Part shown: positions 53,302-62,839 of the stretch, piece after piece | Numbering within the stretch: the stretch's first letter is position 1 | How the letters are laid out: every line of letters begins with the position of its first letter | Assembly: GCF_035593305.1 (NCBI RefSeq) | Contig: NZ_CP141615.1 | Coordinates: 806,001 to 870,000 of the forward strand | Length of the DNA stretch: 64,000 bases | Reading direction: 5' to 3' | Origin: Limnochorda sp. L945t | GTDB taxonomy: Bacteria; Bacillota; Limnochordia; Limnochordales; Geochordaceae | Position numbers and translations under genes: made by a program | Notes under the pieces: generated by a model | What the model was told of the DNA's origin: nothing | The model's database searches: none | Seen by the model: the letters and a program-made list of their open reading frames with translations, nothing else

Positions 53302-55764
53302 GTGGGGACGGGGGCCGACCAGGAGCTTGAGCTTCCGTTGTTGGCCCTGCGCGGGCTGGTGGTCTTTCCGCACATGGTGTCGCCCCTGGAGGTGGGCCGG
53401 CCCCGATCCGTGGCCGCCGTGGACGAGGCCATGATGCACAACCGCCTCATCGTGCTGGCGGCGCAGCGCGACCCCAAGATCGCCGAGCCGGCCCCCGCTG
53501 ACGTCCACGACGTCGGAGTGGTGGCCGAGGTCAAGCAGCTCCTGCGAATGCCGGAGGGCAAGACTCGCGTCCTGGTAGAGGGCCTCTTCCGGGCACGCCT
53601 CGTCATGACCACCGAGCCCGGGCCGTCGCAGGGCGCCATGCATGCCCGGGTGGCGCCCGTGCAGGAGACCGACGACGGGCCCGGGAGCCCCGAGGATCCC
53701 GGCGGGATGCGTCGCCAGGCGCTGATCCGCAGCGTGCTCACGGCCCTCGACGAGTACGTGCGGCTGAGCGGCTATCTCCCCGCCGACTTCGTCAGCGCGA
53801 TGAGCGGGGTGGCCGACCCGGGGCGCCTGGCCGACGCCATCGCGGGCCAGATTCCCTTGCCTTTCGAGGAGAAGCAGATGCTCCTGGAGGTGGCCGGCCG
53901 CCTCGAGCGCCTCGAGAAGCTGCTCGCCCTGCTGCACCGCGAGACCGAGGTGCTCGACGTGCAGCGCCGCATCCAAAGCCGCGTGCGCCGCCAGATGGAG
54001 AAGACACAGAAGGAATTCCTGCTGCGCGAGCAGATGCGGGCCATCCAGCGGGAACTCGGCGAGGCGGAAGAACGCGACTCCGAGGCGGGCGAGCTTCGCC
54101 GGCGGATCCAGGAGCTGAAGCTGCCCGAGGCCGTGCGGGAGAAGGCCGAGCACGAAGTGGCGCGCCTGGAGAAGATGGCGCCCATGTCGGCCGAGGCGGC
54201 GGTCATCCGCACGTACCTCGACTGGCTGCTGGCGCTTCCGTGGAACCGCACGACCCCCGACCGGCTCGATCTCGAGACCGCAGAACGCATCCTGGACGAG
54301 GACCACTACGGCCTGGCCCACGTCAAGGAGCGCGTCCTGGAGTTCCTGGCCGTTCGCCAGCTGGTGCGAAGCCGCCTCAAGGGGCCCATCCTGTGCCTGG
54401 TGGGGCCACCGGGGGTCGGCAAGACCTCCCTGGCGCGCTCCGTGGCGCGGGCGCTCGAGCGCAAGTTCGTGCGGTTCAGCCTGGGAGGGGTACGCGACGA
54501 GGCGGAGATCCGGGGACACCGGCGGACCTACGTAGGGGCGATGCCGGGCAAGATCGTGCAGGCCCTTCGCCAGGCCGGGACCCGTAATCCGGTCATGCTG
54601 CTCGACGAGGTCGACAAGATGAGCTACGACTTCCGGGGAGACCCGGCGGCCGCGCTGCTCGAGGTGCTCGACCCGGAGCAAAACCACGCGTTCTCCGACC
54701 ACTACCTGGAGCTGCCCATCGACCTGTCCGACGTGCTGTTCATCACCACGGGCAACCTGCTGCAGGCCATCCCCCGGGCTTTGCGGGACCGTATGGAGGT
54801 CATCGCGATTCCGGGATACACCGAGTTCGAGAAGGTCCAGATCGCCCGCCGCCACCTCATTCCCCGGCAGCTCCGGGACCACGGGTTGTCCCCCAAGCAC
54901 CTGAGCGTGGCTCCAGGCGCCGTGACTGCCATTGTGCGTGCCTATACCCGGGAGGCGGGGGTGCGCGAGCTCGAACGGCAGCTGGCCGCCATATGCCGCA
55001 AGACGGCCCGGAGGGTCGTCGAGGATCCGGCTTGCCGCCTCAAGGTGACGGCGGCCAACCTCCACCGGTGGTTGGGCCCGCCGCGCTACCACGACAGCCC
55101 GACGGAGGCGGAGGACCGGGTCGGGCTGGCGCTGGGGCTGGCCTACACGGATGCCGGCGGGGATCTCCTCTCCATCGAGGTGGCGGTGGTGCCGGGGCGG
55201 GGCAAGCTGTGGTTGACGGGCAAGCTGGGCGAGGTCATGCGGGAGTCGGCCCAGGCGTCCTACAGCTATGTCCGGTCCCGGGCAGAGCAGCTGGGCATCC
55301 CGCCGGGCTTCTACGAACGGCTGGACATCCACGTGCACGTGCCGGAGGGAGCCATCCCCAAGGATGGGCCATCGGCGGGCGTCTCGATGGCGGTGGCCCT
55401 GATCTCGGCCCTGACCGGCCGGCCCGTACGGCGCGACGTGGCGCTGACCGGGGAAATTACCTTGCGCGGCCGGGTGCTCCCCGTAGGCGGGGTGAAGGAG
55501 AAGCTCCTGGCGGCTCACCGGTACGGCATCGAGCAGGTGGTGCTGCCGGTGGACAACCTGCGGGACGCCGAAGAGATCCCTGCGAACGTGCGGCGCCAGC
55601 TGACCCTGCATCCTGTCTCCCACATGGACGAGGTGCTGCGGATGGCCCTCGCCGAGCGCCCCGTGCTGGCCACGCGCGTACCGGTCGACGAAAAGACGGG
55701 CGTGCCGGTGGCACCGCCGGCGGCCGACGTGGGCGGTGACGCCATGTGGCCGGAGACCGCGTGA
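53302..55764 (+). CDS. lon: ATP-dependent protease La (LonA)
   Basis: LonA is the soluble housekeeping Lon protease. The 820-residue protein has the substrate-binding N domain ([23 protein letters not shown]), a coiled-coil helical region with [18 protein letters not shown]+ Walker [18 protein letters not shown], Walker [17 protein letters not shown], and the protease domain with Ser in [14 protein letters not shown] and Lys in [15 protein letters not shown]. The GTG at 53302 has a G-rich ribosome-binding stretch about eight bases upstream; another GTG is at 53287. Its stop overlaps lgt. Confidence 0.96.
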   Translation: MGTGADQELELPLLALRGLVVFPHMVSPLEVGRPRSVAAVDEAMMHNRLIVLAAQRDPKIAEPAPADVHDVGVVAEVKQLLRMPEGKTRVLVEGLFRARLVMTTEPGPSQGAMHARVAPVQETDDGPGSPEDPGGMRRQALIRSVLTALDEYVRLSGYLPADFVSAMSGVADPGRLADAIAGQIPLPFEEKQMLLEVAGRLERLEKLLALLHRETEVLDVQRRIQSRVRRQMEKTQKEFLLREQMRAIQRELGEAEERDSEAGELRRRIQELKLPEAVREKAEHEVARLEKMAPMSAEAAVIRTYLDWLLALPWNRTTPDRLDLETAERILDEDHYGLAHVKERVLEFLAVRQLVRSRLKGPILCLVGPPGVGKTSLARSVARALERKFVRFSLGGVRDEAEIRGHRRTYVGAMPGKIVQALRQAGTRNPVMLLDEVDKMSYDFRGDPAAALLEVLDPEQNHAFSDHYLELPIDLSDVLFITTGNLLQAIPRALRDRMEVIAIPGYTEFEKVQIARRHLIPRQLRDHGLSPKHLSVAPGAVTAIVRAYTREAGVRELERQLAAICRKTARRVVEDPACRLKVTAANLHRWLGPPRYHDSPTEAEDRVGLALGLAYTDAGGDLLSIEVAVVPGRGKLWLTGKLGEVMRESAQASYSYVRSRAEQLGIPPGFYERLDIHVHVPEGAIPKDGPSAGVSMAVALISALTGRPVRRDVALTGEITLRGRVLPVGGVKEKLLAAHRYGIEQVVLPVDNLRDAEEIPANVRRQLTLHPVSHMDEVLRMALAERPVLATRVPVDEKTGVPVAPPAADVGGDAMWPETA

Positions 55765-56645
55765 AACCGGGGCGCGGGGCCGCCACCGTCTTGGTAGCCC
55801 TGGCGACGGCGGCCGTAGCGTGGAAGGCCGTAGCCTGGGTCCTGCCCATCTGGACGGGCGCGGTGCCGGCGGATCCGGTGGCCATCCGGATCGGGCCGGT
55901 CCAGGTGCGATGGTACGGGTTGTTGATGGCGCTTGCCTTCGTGCCCGGATGGGCGCTTGCGCAGCCCGAGCGCCGGCGCCTCGGCTTGAGCGTGGACGAC
56001 CTGATCGACGTGGTCCTCCTGGGAATCCCCCTCAGCCTGCTGGGGGCGCGTCTTGCCTTCGTGGTCCAAAACGCCGTCTATTTCTGGCAGCATCCGGTGG
56101 ACATGCTGCGCACCTGGATGGGGGGGCTGTCCATCCACGGCGCCCTGGCCGGCGCGATGCTGACCATCTGGGTCATGTCCCGGCGGCGGGGCGTGGCTCC
56201 CCTGGGGCTCGCCGACCTGGCCATGCCCTCGATCCTGCTGGGACAGGCGATCGGCCGGTGGGGCAACTTCTTCAACAACGAGGTGTTCGGTTACCCGACT
56301 TCGGTGCCGTGGCGTGTCTACATCCGCCCCGAGATGCGCCCGCTCGAGTGGGCGTCCGACGCTTACTTCCACCCGGCGTTTTTCTACGAGTCCCTCTGCG
56401 ACGCCGCCGGCGTCCTGTTCCTGGTCTGGTACCGGCGCCGGCCCGATAGGGAGCCTGGGGAGATCACGGCCTTGTATCTGGCGACCTACTCGGCCGGCCG
56501 CTTCCTCATGGAGTTTTTCCGCCTCGGAGAGCCGCTGGCTCTGGGCCTGACCCTGGCGCAGTGGGTGAGCGTCGCGCTGGCCCTCGGCGGGACGCTCTGG
56601 TGGGCGCAGTTGCGGCGCCGGGCCCCCCGGGCGGTGGTAGAATGA
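55761..56645 (+). CDS. lgt: prolipoprotein diacylglyceryl transferase
   Basis: Lgt adds diacylglycerol to the lipobox Cys of prelipoproteins in the cytoplasmic membrane. The 294-residue protein has about seven helices and the family signature [20 protein letters not shown], plus [11 protein letters not shown] and [13 protein letters not shown] with the essential His. The GTG at 55761 overlaps the lonA stop as GTGA; a GTG at 55746 is also possible. The [12 protein letters not shown] C-terminal stretch is normal for Lgt. Confidence 0.95.
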   Translation: MKPGRGAATVLVALATAAVAWKAVAWVLPIWTGAVPADPVAIRIGPVQVRWYGLLMALAFVPGWALAQPERRRLGLSVDDLIDVVLLGIPLSLLGARLAFVVQNAVYFWQHPVDMLRTWMGGLSIHGALAGAMLTIWVMSRRRGVAPLGLADLAMPSILLGQAIGRWGNFFNNEVFGYPTSVPWRVYIRPEMRPLEWASDAYFHPAFFYESLCDAAGVLFLVWYRRRPDREPGEITALYLATYSAGRFLMEFFRLGEPLALGLTLAQWVSVALALGGTLWWAQLRRRAPRAVVE

Positions 56646-56709
56646 GGGCGGGTTGGCGCGAGCAGGCGTATGCACTGCTGCATATGACACGGAGGGGAAG
56701 GCGGCGGGC

Positions 56710-57702
56710 ATGGAGGTACAGGTCCAACACCTGCGTGAGTGGGAGCGGCTCACCCGGGACCCGGTAGCGACGGCACTGAGCGGCCGGGACTTCCTCTGCT
56801 TGCGGGACTTCTCCCGCACCGAGCTGGAGCGCATGCTCGAGCTGGCACGTTTGCTGAAGACGTGGCACAAGGCCGGGCTGCACGTGCGGCCGCTGGCCGG
56901 GCGGACGCTGGCCATGATCTTCCAGAAGCCTTCCACCCGCACCCGGGTCTCCTTCGAAGTGGCCATGTACCAGCTCGGGGGCCACGCGCTCTTCCTGAGC
57001 GCGCAGGAGCTGCAGTTGCGCCGGGGCGAGACCATCGAGGATACAGGGCGCGTGCTCTCCCGCTACGTCGACGCCATCATGATCCGTACCTACTCGCACG
57101 ACGACGTGGTGCAGCTGGCCGCGGCCTCCACCGTGCCGGTCATCAACGGCCTCACGGACTACCTGCACCCGGCTCAAGCCCTGGCCGACTTCCTCACCAT
57201 CCAGGAACGCTTCGGGCGGCTCAGCGGGGTGCAGCTCACGTACGTCGGAGACTCCAACAACGTGGCGCGCTCTCTGGCGCTCGGCGGGGCTCGCCTGGGC
57301 ATGCGCGTGGTACTCTCCAGCCCCGTAGGGTATCAGCTCGACGAGCAGGCCCTGGCCATGGCCCGGGAGGATGCGCGTGCGTCGGGGGGGAGCGTCGAGG
57401 TGGAGGCGGATCCCCGCCGGGCGGTCGTGGGTGCCGACGTCGTTTACACCGACGTGTGGGCGAGCATGGGCCAGGAGGCCGACCACGACCGCAGGGTGCA
57501 GGACCTGGCCGCCTATCAGGTCAACCGGGCGCTGCTGGAGCAAGCGGCGTCCCACGTGGTGGTCATGCACTGCTTGCCGGCGCATCGCGGCGAGGAGATC
57601 ACCGACGAGGTGATCGACGGGCCTCGCTCCATCGTGTGGGATCAAGCCGAAAACCGGCTCCATGCCCAGAAGGCCATTCTCACGTTGTTGTTGGGAGCCT
57701 GA
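56710..57702 (+). CDS. argF: ornithine carbamoyltransferase
   Basis: OTC makes citrulline from ornithine and carbamoyl phosphate, or runs the reverse in arginine breakdown. The 330-residue protein has the carbamoyl-phosphate loop QKPSTRTRVSFEVA, the HPxQ motif in YLHPAQALADFLTI, and the catalytic Cys in MHCLPAHRGEEI. The ornithine-binding SMG loop is DVWASMGQEAD. The start ATG at 56710 is the one that matches family length. No other arginine gene is nearby; it is followed after seven bases by a cyclic-diphosphoglycerate-synthetase-like gene, so its role may not be ordinary arginine synthesis. Confidence 0.92.
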   Translation: MEVQVQHLREWERLTRDPVATALSGRDFLCLRDFSRTELERMLELARLLKTWHKAGLHVRPLAGRTLAMIFQKPSTRTRVSFEVAMYQLGGHALFLSAQELQLRRGETIEDTGRVLSRYVDAIMIRTYSHDDVVQLAAASTVPVINGLTDYLHPAQALADFLTIQERFGRLSGVQLTYVGDSNNVARSLALGGARLGMRVVLSSPVGYQLDEQALAMAREDARASGGSVEVEADPRRAVVGADVVYTDVWASMGQEADHDRRVQDLAAYQVNRALLEQAASHVVVMHCLPAHRGEEITDEVIDGPRSIVWDQAENRLHAQKAILTLLLGA

Positions 57703-57709
57703 AGATGGG

Positions 57710-59089
57710 ATGGGTGAGAGGATAGATCCGCGCGGAAAGGGGAGCGGAGTCTTGGGGACGAGGCCGACGCGGGTGGTCATCATGGGGGCGGCGGGACGCG
57801 ACTTCCATAACTTCAACGTCTTTTTCCGGCACCATCCGGGGTACGAGGTGGTGGCCTTCACCGCCACCCAGATCCCCCACATCGAGGGGCGGACCTATCC
57901 CCCTGCCCTCGCGGGGCCACGATACCCGCAGGGGATTCCCATCTATCCCGAGGAGGAGCTACCCCGCATCATCCGGGAGCAGCATGTCGACGAGGTGGTC
58001 TTCGCGTACAGCGACGTGCCCCACACCCACGTGATGGATCGGGCGTCGGTGGCGCTGGCGGCCGGCGCCGACTTCCGCTTGATGGGGCCCTCGACGACGA
58101 TGCTCGAAGCGCGCGTGCCGGTGGTGGCCATCACGGCGGTACGCACGGGAGCGGGCAAGAGCCAGACGACCCGCCGGGTCGTGGCGATCTTGCGCGAGGC
58201 GGGGATGCGGGTCGCGGTGGTCCGCCACCCGATGCCGTACGGGCGCCTGGAAGAGCAGGTGGTGCAGCGCTTCGCCACCTACGAAGACCTCGATCGTCAC
58301 CACTGCACCATCGAGGAACGGGAGGAGTACGAGCCGCACCTGGACAGGGGGAGCGTGGTGTACGCGGGCGTCGACTACGGGGCCATCCTGGACCGGGCGC
58401 AGGCGGAAGCGGACGTCATCGTGTGGGACGGGGGCAACAACGATCTGCCGTTTTACCGACCCACGCTCCACGTCGTGGTGGTCGACCCCCACCGGGCGGG
58501 CCACGAGCGCAGCTATCACCCGGGCGAGACCAACGCGCGCATGGCCCACGTGGCGGTCATCAACAAGGTCGACACGGCGTCGCCGGAGTCGGTGCAGGCG
58601 GTGCGGGAGAGCCTGGCCCGGCTCAACCCGGGCGCCGTGGTCGTCGAGGCGGAATCCCCGATCACCGTGGACCACCCCGAGTGGCTGGACGGCAAGCGGG
58701 CCCTGGTGGTCGAGGACGGGCCCACGCTGACCCACGGAGAGATGCGCTACGGGGCGGGGGCCATCGCCGCTCGCCAGCACGGCGCCGTCCTGGTGGATCC
58801 GAGGCCGTATGCGGTCGGATCCATTCGGGAGACGTACGCCCGGTATCCTCACCTGGAGACCATCCTGCCGGCCATGGGGTACGGCGCCGAGCAGGTGCGG
58901 GAACTGGAGGCGACCATCAACGCGACGCCCGCCGACGTGGTCGTGGTCGGTACGCCCATCGACTTGCGCCGCGTCGTGGCGATCCAGAGGCCCGCGGTGC
59001 GCGTGCGCTACGAGCTTCGGGAAGTGAGCAAGCCCGGGCTGGCCGAGATCGTCCACCGGCGGGTGCTGCCTGCCGTGGCCCGTCGCTAG
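57710..59089 (+). CDS. cyclic 2,3-diphosphoglycerate synthetase-like P-loop protein
   Basis: A 459-residue protein of the family named after archaeal cyclic 2,3-diphosphoglycerate synthetase. The N-terminal Rossmann-like part reads RVVIMGAAGRDFHNFNVFFRHHPGYEVVAFTATQIP. The middle has a Walker A loop (ITAVRTGAGKSQTTRRV) and DVIVWDGGNNDLPFYRP; NKVD in HVAVINKVDTASPESV is a guanine-specificity-like motif. Bacterial members are often labelled GTPases of unknown function. A TTG at 57752 with GGGGAG seven bases upstream is an alternative start. It is linked to ornithine carbamoyltransferase by seven bases; the real reaction in bacteria is unknown to me. Confidence 0.85.
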   Translation: MGERIDPRGKGSGVLGTRPTRVVIMGAAGRDFHNFNVFFRHHPGYEVVAFTATQIPHIEGRTYPPALAGPRYPQGIPIYPEEELPRIIREQHVDEVVFAYSDVPHTHVMDRASVALAAGADFRLMGPSTTMLEARVPVVAITAVRTGAGKSQTTRRVVAILREAGMRVAVVRHPMPYGRLEEQVVQRFATYEDLDRHHCTIEEREEYEPHLDRGSVVYAGVDYGAILDRAQAEADVIVWDGGNNDLPFYRPTLHVVVVDPHRAGHERSYHPGETNARMAHVAVINKVDTASPESVQAVRESLARLNPGAVVVEAESPITVDHPEWLDGKRALVVEDGPTLTHGEMRYGAGAIAARQHGAVLVDPRPYAVGSIRETYARYPHLETILPAMGYGAEQVRELEATINATPADVVVVGTPIDLRRVVAIQRPAVRVRYELREVSKPGLAEIVHRRVLPAVARR

Positions 59090-59101
59090 GGCGTCCGTTG
59101 C

Positions 59102-60424
59102 ATGGGGCTACGGGGGGCGGGCCGGTGGGGCGCCGTCCGGGCGGGCGCCCTCTCCTTCCCGGCGTTTCGGTCGTACCTGGCGGCGCAAGGCATCTCGCTG
59201 ATCGGCACCTGGATGCAAGGGGCCGCCCAGGCGTGGCTCGTGCTGCAGCTCACCGGTTCGGCGGTGAAGCTCGGCACGGTCTCCGCCGTACAGAGCCTTC
59301 CGGTGCTCTTCTTCTCCCTTCCTGCCGGCACCATCGCCGACCATGCCAATCGGCGCAAGATGCTCATACTGACCCAGTCGGCCCTCGCCGCCTGCGCCGC
59401 GGTGCTGGGCGTCCTCACGGTCCTGGGATGGGTGCGGTACTGGCACGTCGTGGTCATCGCAGGGATCTACGGGGTCTTCAATACGCTGGACATGCCGGGG
59501 CGCAACGCTTTCCTGGGCGACATGGTGCCACGCGAGGCCCTGGCCAGCGCGATCGGGCTGCACTCCACGATCTTCAACCTGGCCCGCATCGTGGGCCCGG
59601 GGGTCGCCGGGTTGGTCGTGGCGGCAGTCGGCTCGGGCCCTGCGTTCTTGCTCAACGCGCTCTCCTTCGTGCCCGTGATCGGGGTGCTGGCCGGCATCCG
59701 TATCGCCGCCGACAGGACCCGTCCCCCGGGCGGCGCGCTCGGTGACTTGTTGACCCCGTCGGGCATGTGGCGCCCCGTCATGGACGGATTGCGGTACGCC
59801 CGCGCCACTCGGCCCATCCGCCAGGGGCTGTTGTTGCTGGGGATCGTCAGCCTCTTCTCGATGAACTTCCAGGTCCTCACCCCCGTCTACGCGAGCCGTG
59901 CCCTCGGCCAGGGCGCCTCGGGGTACGGCCTGCTGATGTCGAGCCTCGGGGTGGGAGCCCTGGTGGCGGCCGCCGGCCTTGCGTCGGAGCGATCGGCGGA
60001 GCCCCCGGCGTGGCGCCGGTCGGCCGGGGTGGTGCTGCTCGGCCTGGGCCTCGCCGGCCTGGCCGTCTGCCGGTGGTATCTGCCCGCGCTGGCGCTCATG
60101 GCGCTCACCGGTTGGGGGATGGTCAGCCTCTCGGTGGGCACCAACGCGATGGTCCAGCTCAACAGCGAGGAGCGCATGCGCGGCAGGGTCATGAGCCTGT
60201 ACACGCTGGTGCTCGTCGGGGTGGCGCCCATCGGCAGCATGCTGGCAGGCGCCGTGGCCGACCACGCCGGGGTGGGGACCGCCTGGGCGATGGGGGGCGG
60301 GGTGGCGCTCGCCGCGTTCGCCTGGCTGAGACCGTGGGAGATCCGGGCGGTGACGAGGCGGACCGAGCTGCCCGCCGCCGGCGTCGCCGCAGGCGGTCGC
60401 GGGCAAGAGAGCCTGCCGGGGTGA
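59102..60424 (+). CDS. MFS transporter, EntS/MFS_3 type
   Basis: A 440-residue major facilitator with 10-12 helices. The first loop after helix 2, AGTIADHANRRKMLILTQ, is the MFS motif A region. ISLIGTWMQGAAQAWLVLQLTGS, MPGRNAFLGDMVPREALASAIGL and NAMVQLNSEERMRGRVMSLYTLV are typical of the EntS/MFS_3 exporter group. The substrate is unknown. It lies 12 bases after the diphosphoglycerate-synthetase-like gene, in the same operon with argF; the C terminus is a charged Arg/Gly-rich tail. Confidence 0.9.
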   Translation: MGLRGAGRWGAVRAGALSFPAFRSYLAAQGISLIGTWMQGAAQAWLVLQLTGSAVKLGTVSAVQSLPVLFFSLPAGTIADHANRRKMLILTQSALAACAAVLGVLTVLGWVRYWHVVVIAGIYGVFNTLDMPGRNAFLGDMVPREALASAIGLHSTIFNLARIVGPGVAGLVVAAVGSGPAFLLNALSFVPVIGVLAGIRIAADRTRPPGGALGDLLTPSGMWRPVMDGLRYARATRPIRQGLLLLGIVSLFSMNFQVLTPVYASRALGQGASGYGLLMSSLGVGALVAAAGLASERSAEPPAWRRSAGVVLLGLGLAGLAVCRWYLPALALMALTGWGMVSLSVGTNAMVQLNSEERMRGRVMSLYTLVLVGVAPIGSMLAGAVADHAGVGTAWAMGGGVALAAFAWLRPWEIRAVTRRTELPAAGVAAGGRGQESLPG

Positions 60425-60444
60425 GGAGCGCCTGTACCGGCCCA

Positions 60445-60473
60445 TTGACAGGCAGGGCGGCACCGGTTATTCT
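60445..60473 (+). promoter_or_regulatory. sigma-A-type promoter of the redox operon
   Basis: A consensus TTGACA is followed after 17 bases by TATTCT. Transcription would start near 60480, placing the palindrome at 60486-60501 directly downstream, where a bound repressor would block initiation or clearance. Confidence 0.8.
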
Positions 60474-60485
60474 CACCTCGGATAT

Positions 60486-60501
60486 ATACCCTACAGGGTA
60501 T
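60486..60501. promoter_or_regulatory. CsoR/CstR-type operator
   Basis: ATACCC-TACA-GGGTAT is a perfect 6-4-6 palindrome. It closely matches operators of the CsoR family (the copper sensor CsoR and the persulfide sensor CstR use ATACCC...GGGTAT sites). The downstream genes, a thiol-disulfide oxidoreductase and a CoA-disulfide-reductase-like flavoprotein, fit a persulfide (CstR) regulon better than copper export. No csoR/cstR gene is in the window. Confidence 0.65.
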
Positions 60502-60578
60502 GGTAAGCACCTCCCCGGGCCACGGGGAATGGTTCGCACGGAGTAAACTAAGTCAAAGCGCACGAAGGAGGAGTGGTT

Positions 60579-61343
60579 GTGCCGCTTCTATCCGCCAGGG
60601 ACCGGTCCTACTTGCAGGACCTCTTCCAGAAGGTACCCAACAAGGCGAAGGTGCTGGTCTTCACCGACGGTTCCGAGAGCGGTCAGAACAACTGCCAGTA
60701 CTGCGGGCAGACGGTGGAGCTCATCCAGGAGCTGGCCAGCCTCAGCGATCGGGTCGAGTACGAGGTGGTGGACATCCGGGCCGAGCCGGCCAAGGCCCAG
60801 CTGTACGAGGTGGACAAGGTGCCGGCGCTGGTGCTGCTGCGGCAGGACGGCACCGACACGCGCGCCCGCTACTTCGGCATCCCGGCGGGATACGAGTTCG
60901 GGAGCCTCATTGAGGACCTCGTCGACATCTCCAACGAGAAGACCCGGCTCTCCGAGGCCACGCGCCAGAAGCTGAGCCAGATCACCCAGCCGGTGCACAT
61001 CCAGGTGTTCGTTACGCCGACGTGTCCGTACTGTCCGAAGGCCGTGCGGCTCGCCCACCAGTTCGCCATGGAAAGCCCCTTCGTCCGGGCGGACATGGTG
61101 GAGGCGCTGGAGTTCCCGGAGCTGGCGGACCGATACGGCGTCTATGGGGTGCCCAAGACCGTCATCAACGAGCGGGAAGAGGTCGAGGGGGCCGTACCGG
61201 AAGCCGTGATGCTGCAGCACGTGCTGGCCGCGGTGGGCATGGCCGCGTCGCCCGAGGATCCCTGGGGCGTCGAAGAGGACGGCGAGGAGCACCACCACGG
61301 CCATGACCACGAGCACGGCCATGACCACGACCATCATCACTGA
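60579..61343 (+). CDS. protein disulfide oxidoreductase (PDO), double-thioredoxin type, His-rich tail
   Basis: A 254-residue glutaredoxin/thioredoxin-like protein with two thioredoxin folds. Each has a redox pair: NNCQYCGQTVELI (about 30-45) and TPTCPYCPKAVRLA (about 145-160), followed by cis-Pro loops (VDKVPALVLL, YGVPKTVIN). This double-fold layout is that of the PDO family of thermophiles, which form or shuffle cytoplasmic disulfides. The C terminus is a run of His, Asp and Glu (HHHGHDHEHGHDHDHHH), a likely metal-binding tail. GTG at 60579 has AAGGAGG seven bases upstream; GTG at 60573 is too close to it. Confidence 0.92.
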   Translation: MPLLSARDRSYLQDLFQKVPNKAKVLVFTDGSESGQNNCQYCGQTVELIQELASLSDRVEYEVVDIRAEPAKAQLYEVDKVPALVLLRQDGTDTRARYFGIPAGYEFGSLIEDLVDISNEKTRLSEATRQKLSQITQPVHIQVFVTPTCPYCPKAVRLAHQFAMESPFVRADMVEALEFPELADRYGVYGVPKTVINEREEVEGAVPEAVMLQHVLAAVGMAASPEDPWGVEEDGEEHHHGHDHEHGHDHDHHH

Positions 61344-61381
61344 GGCGCCCGGGGCGAGAGGGGTGCGGTAGGGAGGGGGCC

Positions 61382-62806
61382 GTGGCGGTGGCGTCGCGGC
61401 GGCTGGTGGTCGTGGGGGGCGTGGCGGCCGGGATGAGCGCGGCCTCCCGGGCGCGCCGCGTAGACCCGCAGCTGGAGATCGTGGTCTTCGAGCGCAGCGG
61501 TTACGTGTCGTACGGATCGTGTGGCATCCCTTACTTCGTGGGAGGGCTCGTGGAGCGGCTCGAGGACCTGGTCGTCTACACGCCCCAGTTTTTCCGAGAG
61601 AAGCGGCGGATCGACGTGCACGTGAGCCACGAGGTGACGGCCATCGACCCCAGGTCCCACCGGGTGCAGGTGCGCCGGCTCTCCGACGGCGAGACGTGGG
61701 AGGCCGGCTACGACGTGCTGGTGCTGGCTACCGGAGCTTACGCCGTGAGGCCGCCGGTGCCGGGGGTGGAGCGCCCCGGCGTCTTCGTCATGCGGTTGCT
61801 TGAAGACGGGATGGCCATGCGCCGGCGCGTGGAAGAGCTGAAGGCGCCCGCGGCTGACGCGGGAAGGCCCCCTCGCGCCGTGGTGGTGGGAGCCGGGCCC
61901 ATCGGCCTGGAGGCAGCGGAGAACCTGCGGCGCCTCGGTTGCGAGGTCGCCATCGTGGAGGTCATGCCCCAGGTGTTGCCGGGTTACCACCCGGAGCTCG
62001 CCCGGATCGTGGAGCAGGAGCTGCGGCGAAACGGGGTCGAGGTGTACACCGGGGAACCGGTCGCCGGGATCGAAGGGCAGGGCGAGGCTGGTCCGGCGAC
62101 GGCGGTCAGCACGCCATCCCGCACCCTTCCGGCCGACCTGGTGCTGGTGGCCACCGGCGTGCGTCCTCAGGTGGCCCTGGCCAGGGCGGCAGGCATCGCT
62201 CTCGGTGCCACCGGCGCCGTGGCGGTGGATGACCACCTCAGGACCTCGGTGCCGGACATCTTCGCGGCCGGGGACGGGGTGGAAGCGTGGCATCGCGTGC
62301 TGGAGCGCCCCGTCTGGATCCCGCTGGGCACCACCTCCAACAAGCAAGGGCGGATAGCCGGCGAGAACGCCGCCGGAGGCGACGCGCGCTTTCGGGGCAT
62401 CGTGGGCACGGCAGCGCTGCGGGTGTTCGACCTGGAAGTGGCCCGGACGGGCCTGACCCGGGAGGAGGCGGAGCGGGAGCCCCGCTGGGAGGCGGTGGAG
62501 GTTCACGTGCGCCACGGCAGCCGCGCCCACTACTACCCGGGGCGCGGTCCCATCGACGCCTGGCTCGTGGGCGACCGGAAGAGCGGGCGCCTGCTCGGGG
62601 CGCAAATGGTCGGCCCGGCGGGTTCGGTCGCCAAGCGCATCGATGTCCTGGCCGTCGCTCTGAGCGCGGGGCTGCCGGTGGAGGAAGTGGCGGAACTCGA
62701 CCTCTCCTATGCCCCACCGTTCGCGCCCGTGTGGGACGTCGCCTTGATCGCGGCGCGGGAGTGGCTCAAGGATGCAGCGCTCGGAAGCGTACCCCACGCG
62801 GGGTGA
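61382..62806 (+). CDS. CoA-disulfide reductase-like FAD/NAD(P)-dependent oxidoreductase
   Basis: A 474-residue flavoprotein of the CoADR/Npsr/NADH-oxidase family. The N-terminal FAD motif is VVVGGVAAGMSAASRARRVDP; the single active-site Cys is in YVSYGSCGIPYFVGG, as in CoA-disulfide reductase. A second dinucleotide site, VVVGAGPIGLEAAENLRRLG, binds NAD(P)H, and VPDIFAAGDGV is the late FAD motif. Members reduce CoA disulfide or CoA persulfide/polysulfide. The CstR-type operator and the PDO gene upstream support a thiol/sulfane-sulfur role. The start codon is GTG, 38 bases after pdo. Confidence 0.9.
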   Translation: MAVASRRLVVVGGVAAGMSAASRARRVDPQLEIVVFERSGYVSYGSCGIPYFVGGLVERLEDLVVYTPQFFREKRRIDVHVSHEVTAIDPRSHRVQVRRLSDGETWEAGYDVLVLATGAYAVRPPVPGVERPGVFVMRLLEDGMAMRRRVEELKAPAADAGRPPRAVVVGAGPIGLEAAENLRRLGCEVAIVEVMPQVLPGYHPELARIVEQELRRNGVEVYTGEPVAGIEGQGEAGPATAVSTPSRTLPADLVLVATGVRPQVALARAAGIALGATGAVAVDDHLRTSVPDIFAAGDGVEAWHRVLERPVWIPLGTTSNKQGRIAGENAAGGDARFRGIVGTAALRVFDLEVARTGLTREEAEREPRWEAVEVHVRHGSRAHYYPGRGPIDAWLVGDRKSGRLLGAQMVGPAGSVAKRIDVLAVALSAGLPVEEVAELDLSYAPPFAPVWDVALIAAREWLKDAALGSVPHAG

Positions 62807-62839
62807 AGGGCAGGGCCGGAAGAAAGCGGGTGGTCACCC

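Noticed and set aside
53146-55623. An 825-residue minus-strand open frame
   Set aside because: Shadow of lonA in antisense; no motif, no ribosome-binding site, composition typical of a mirror frame.
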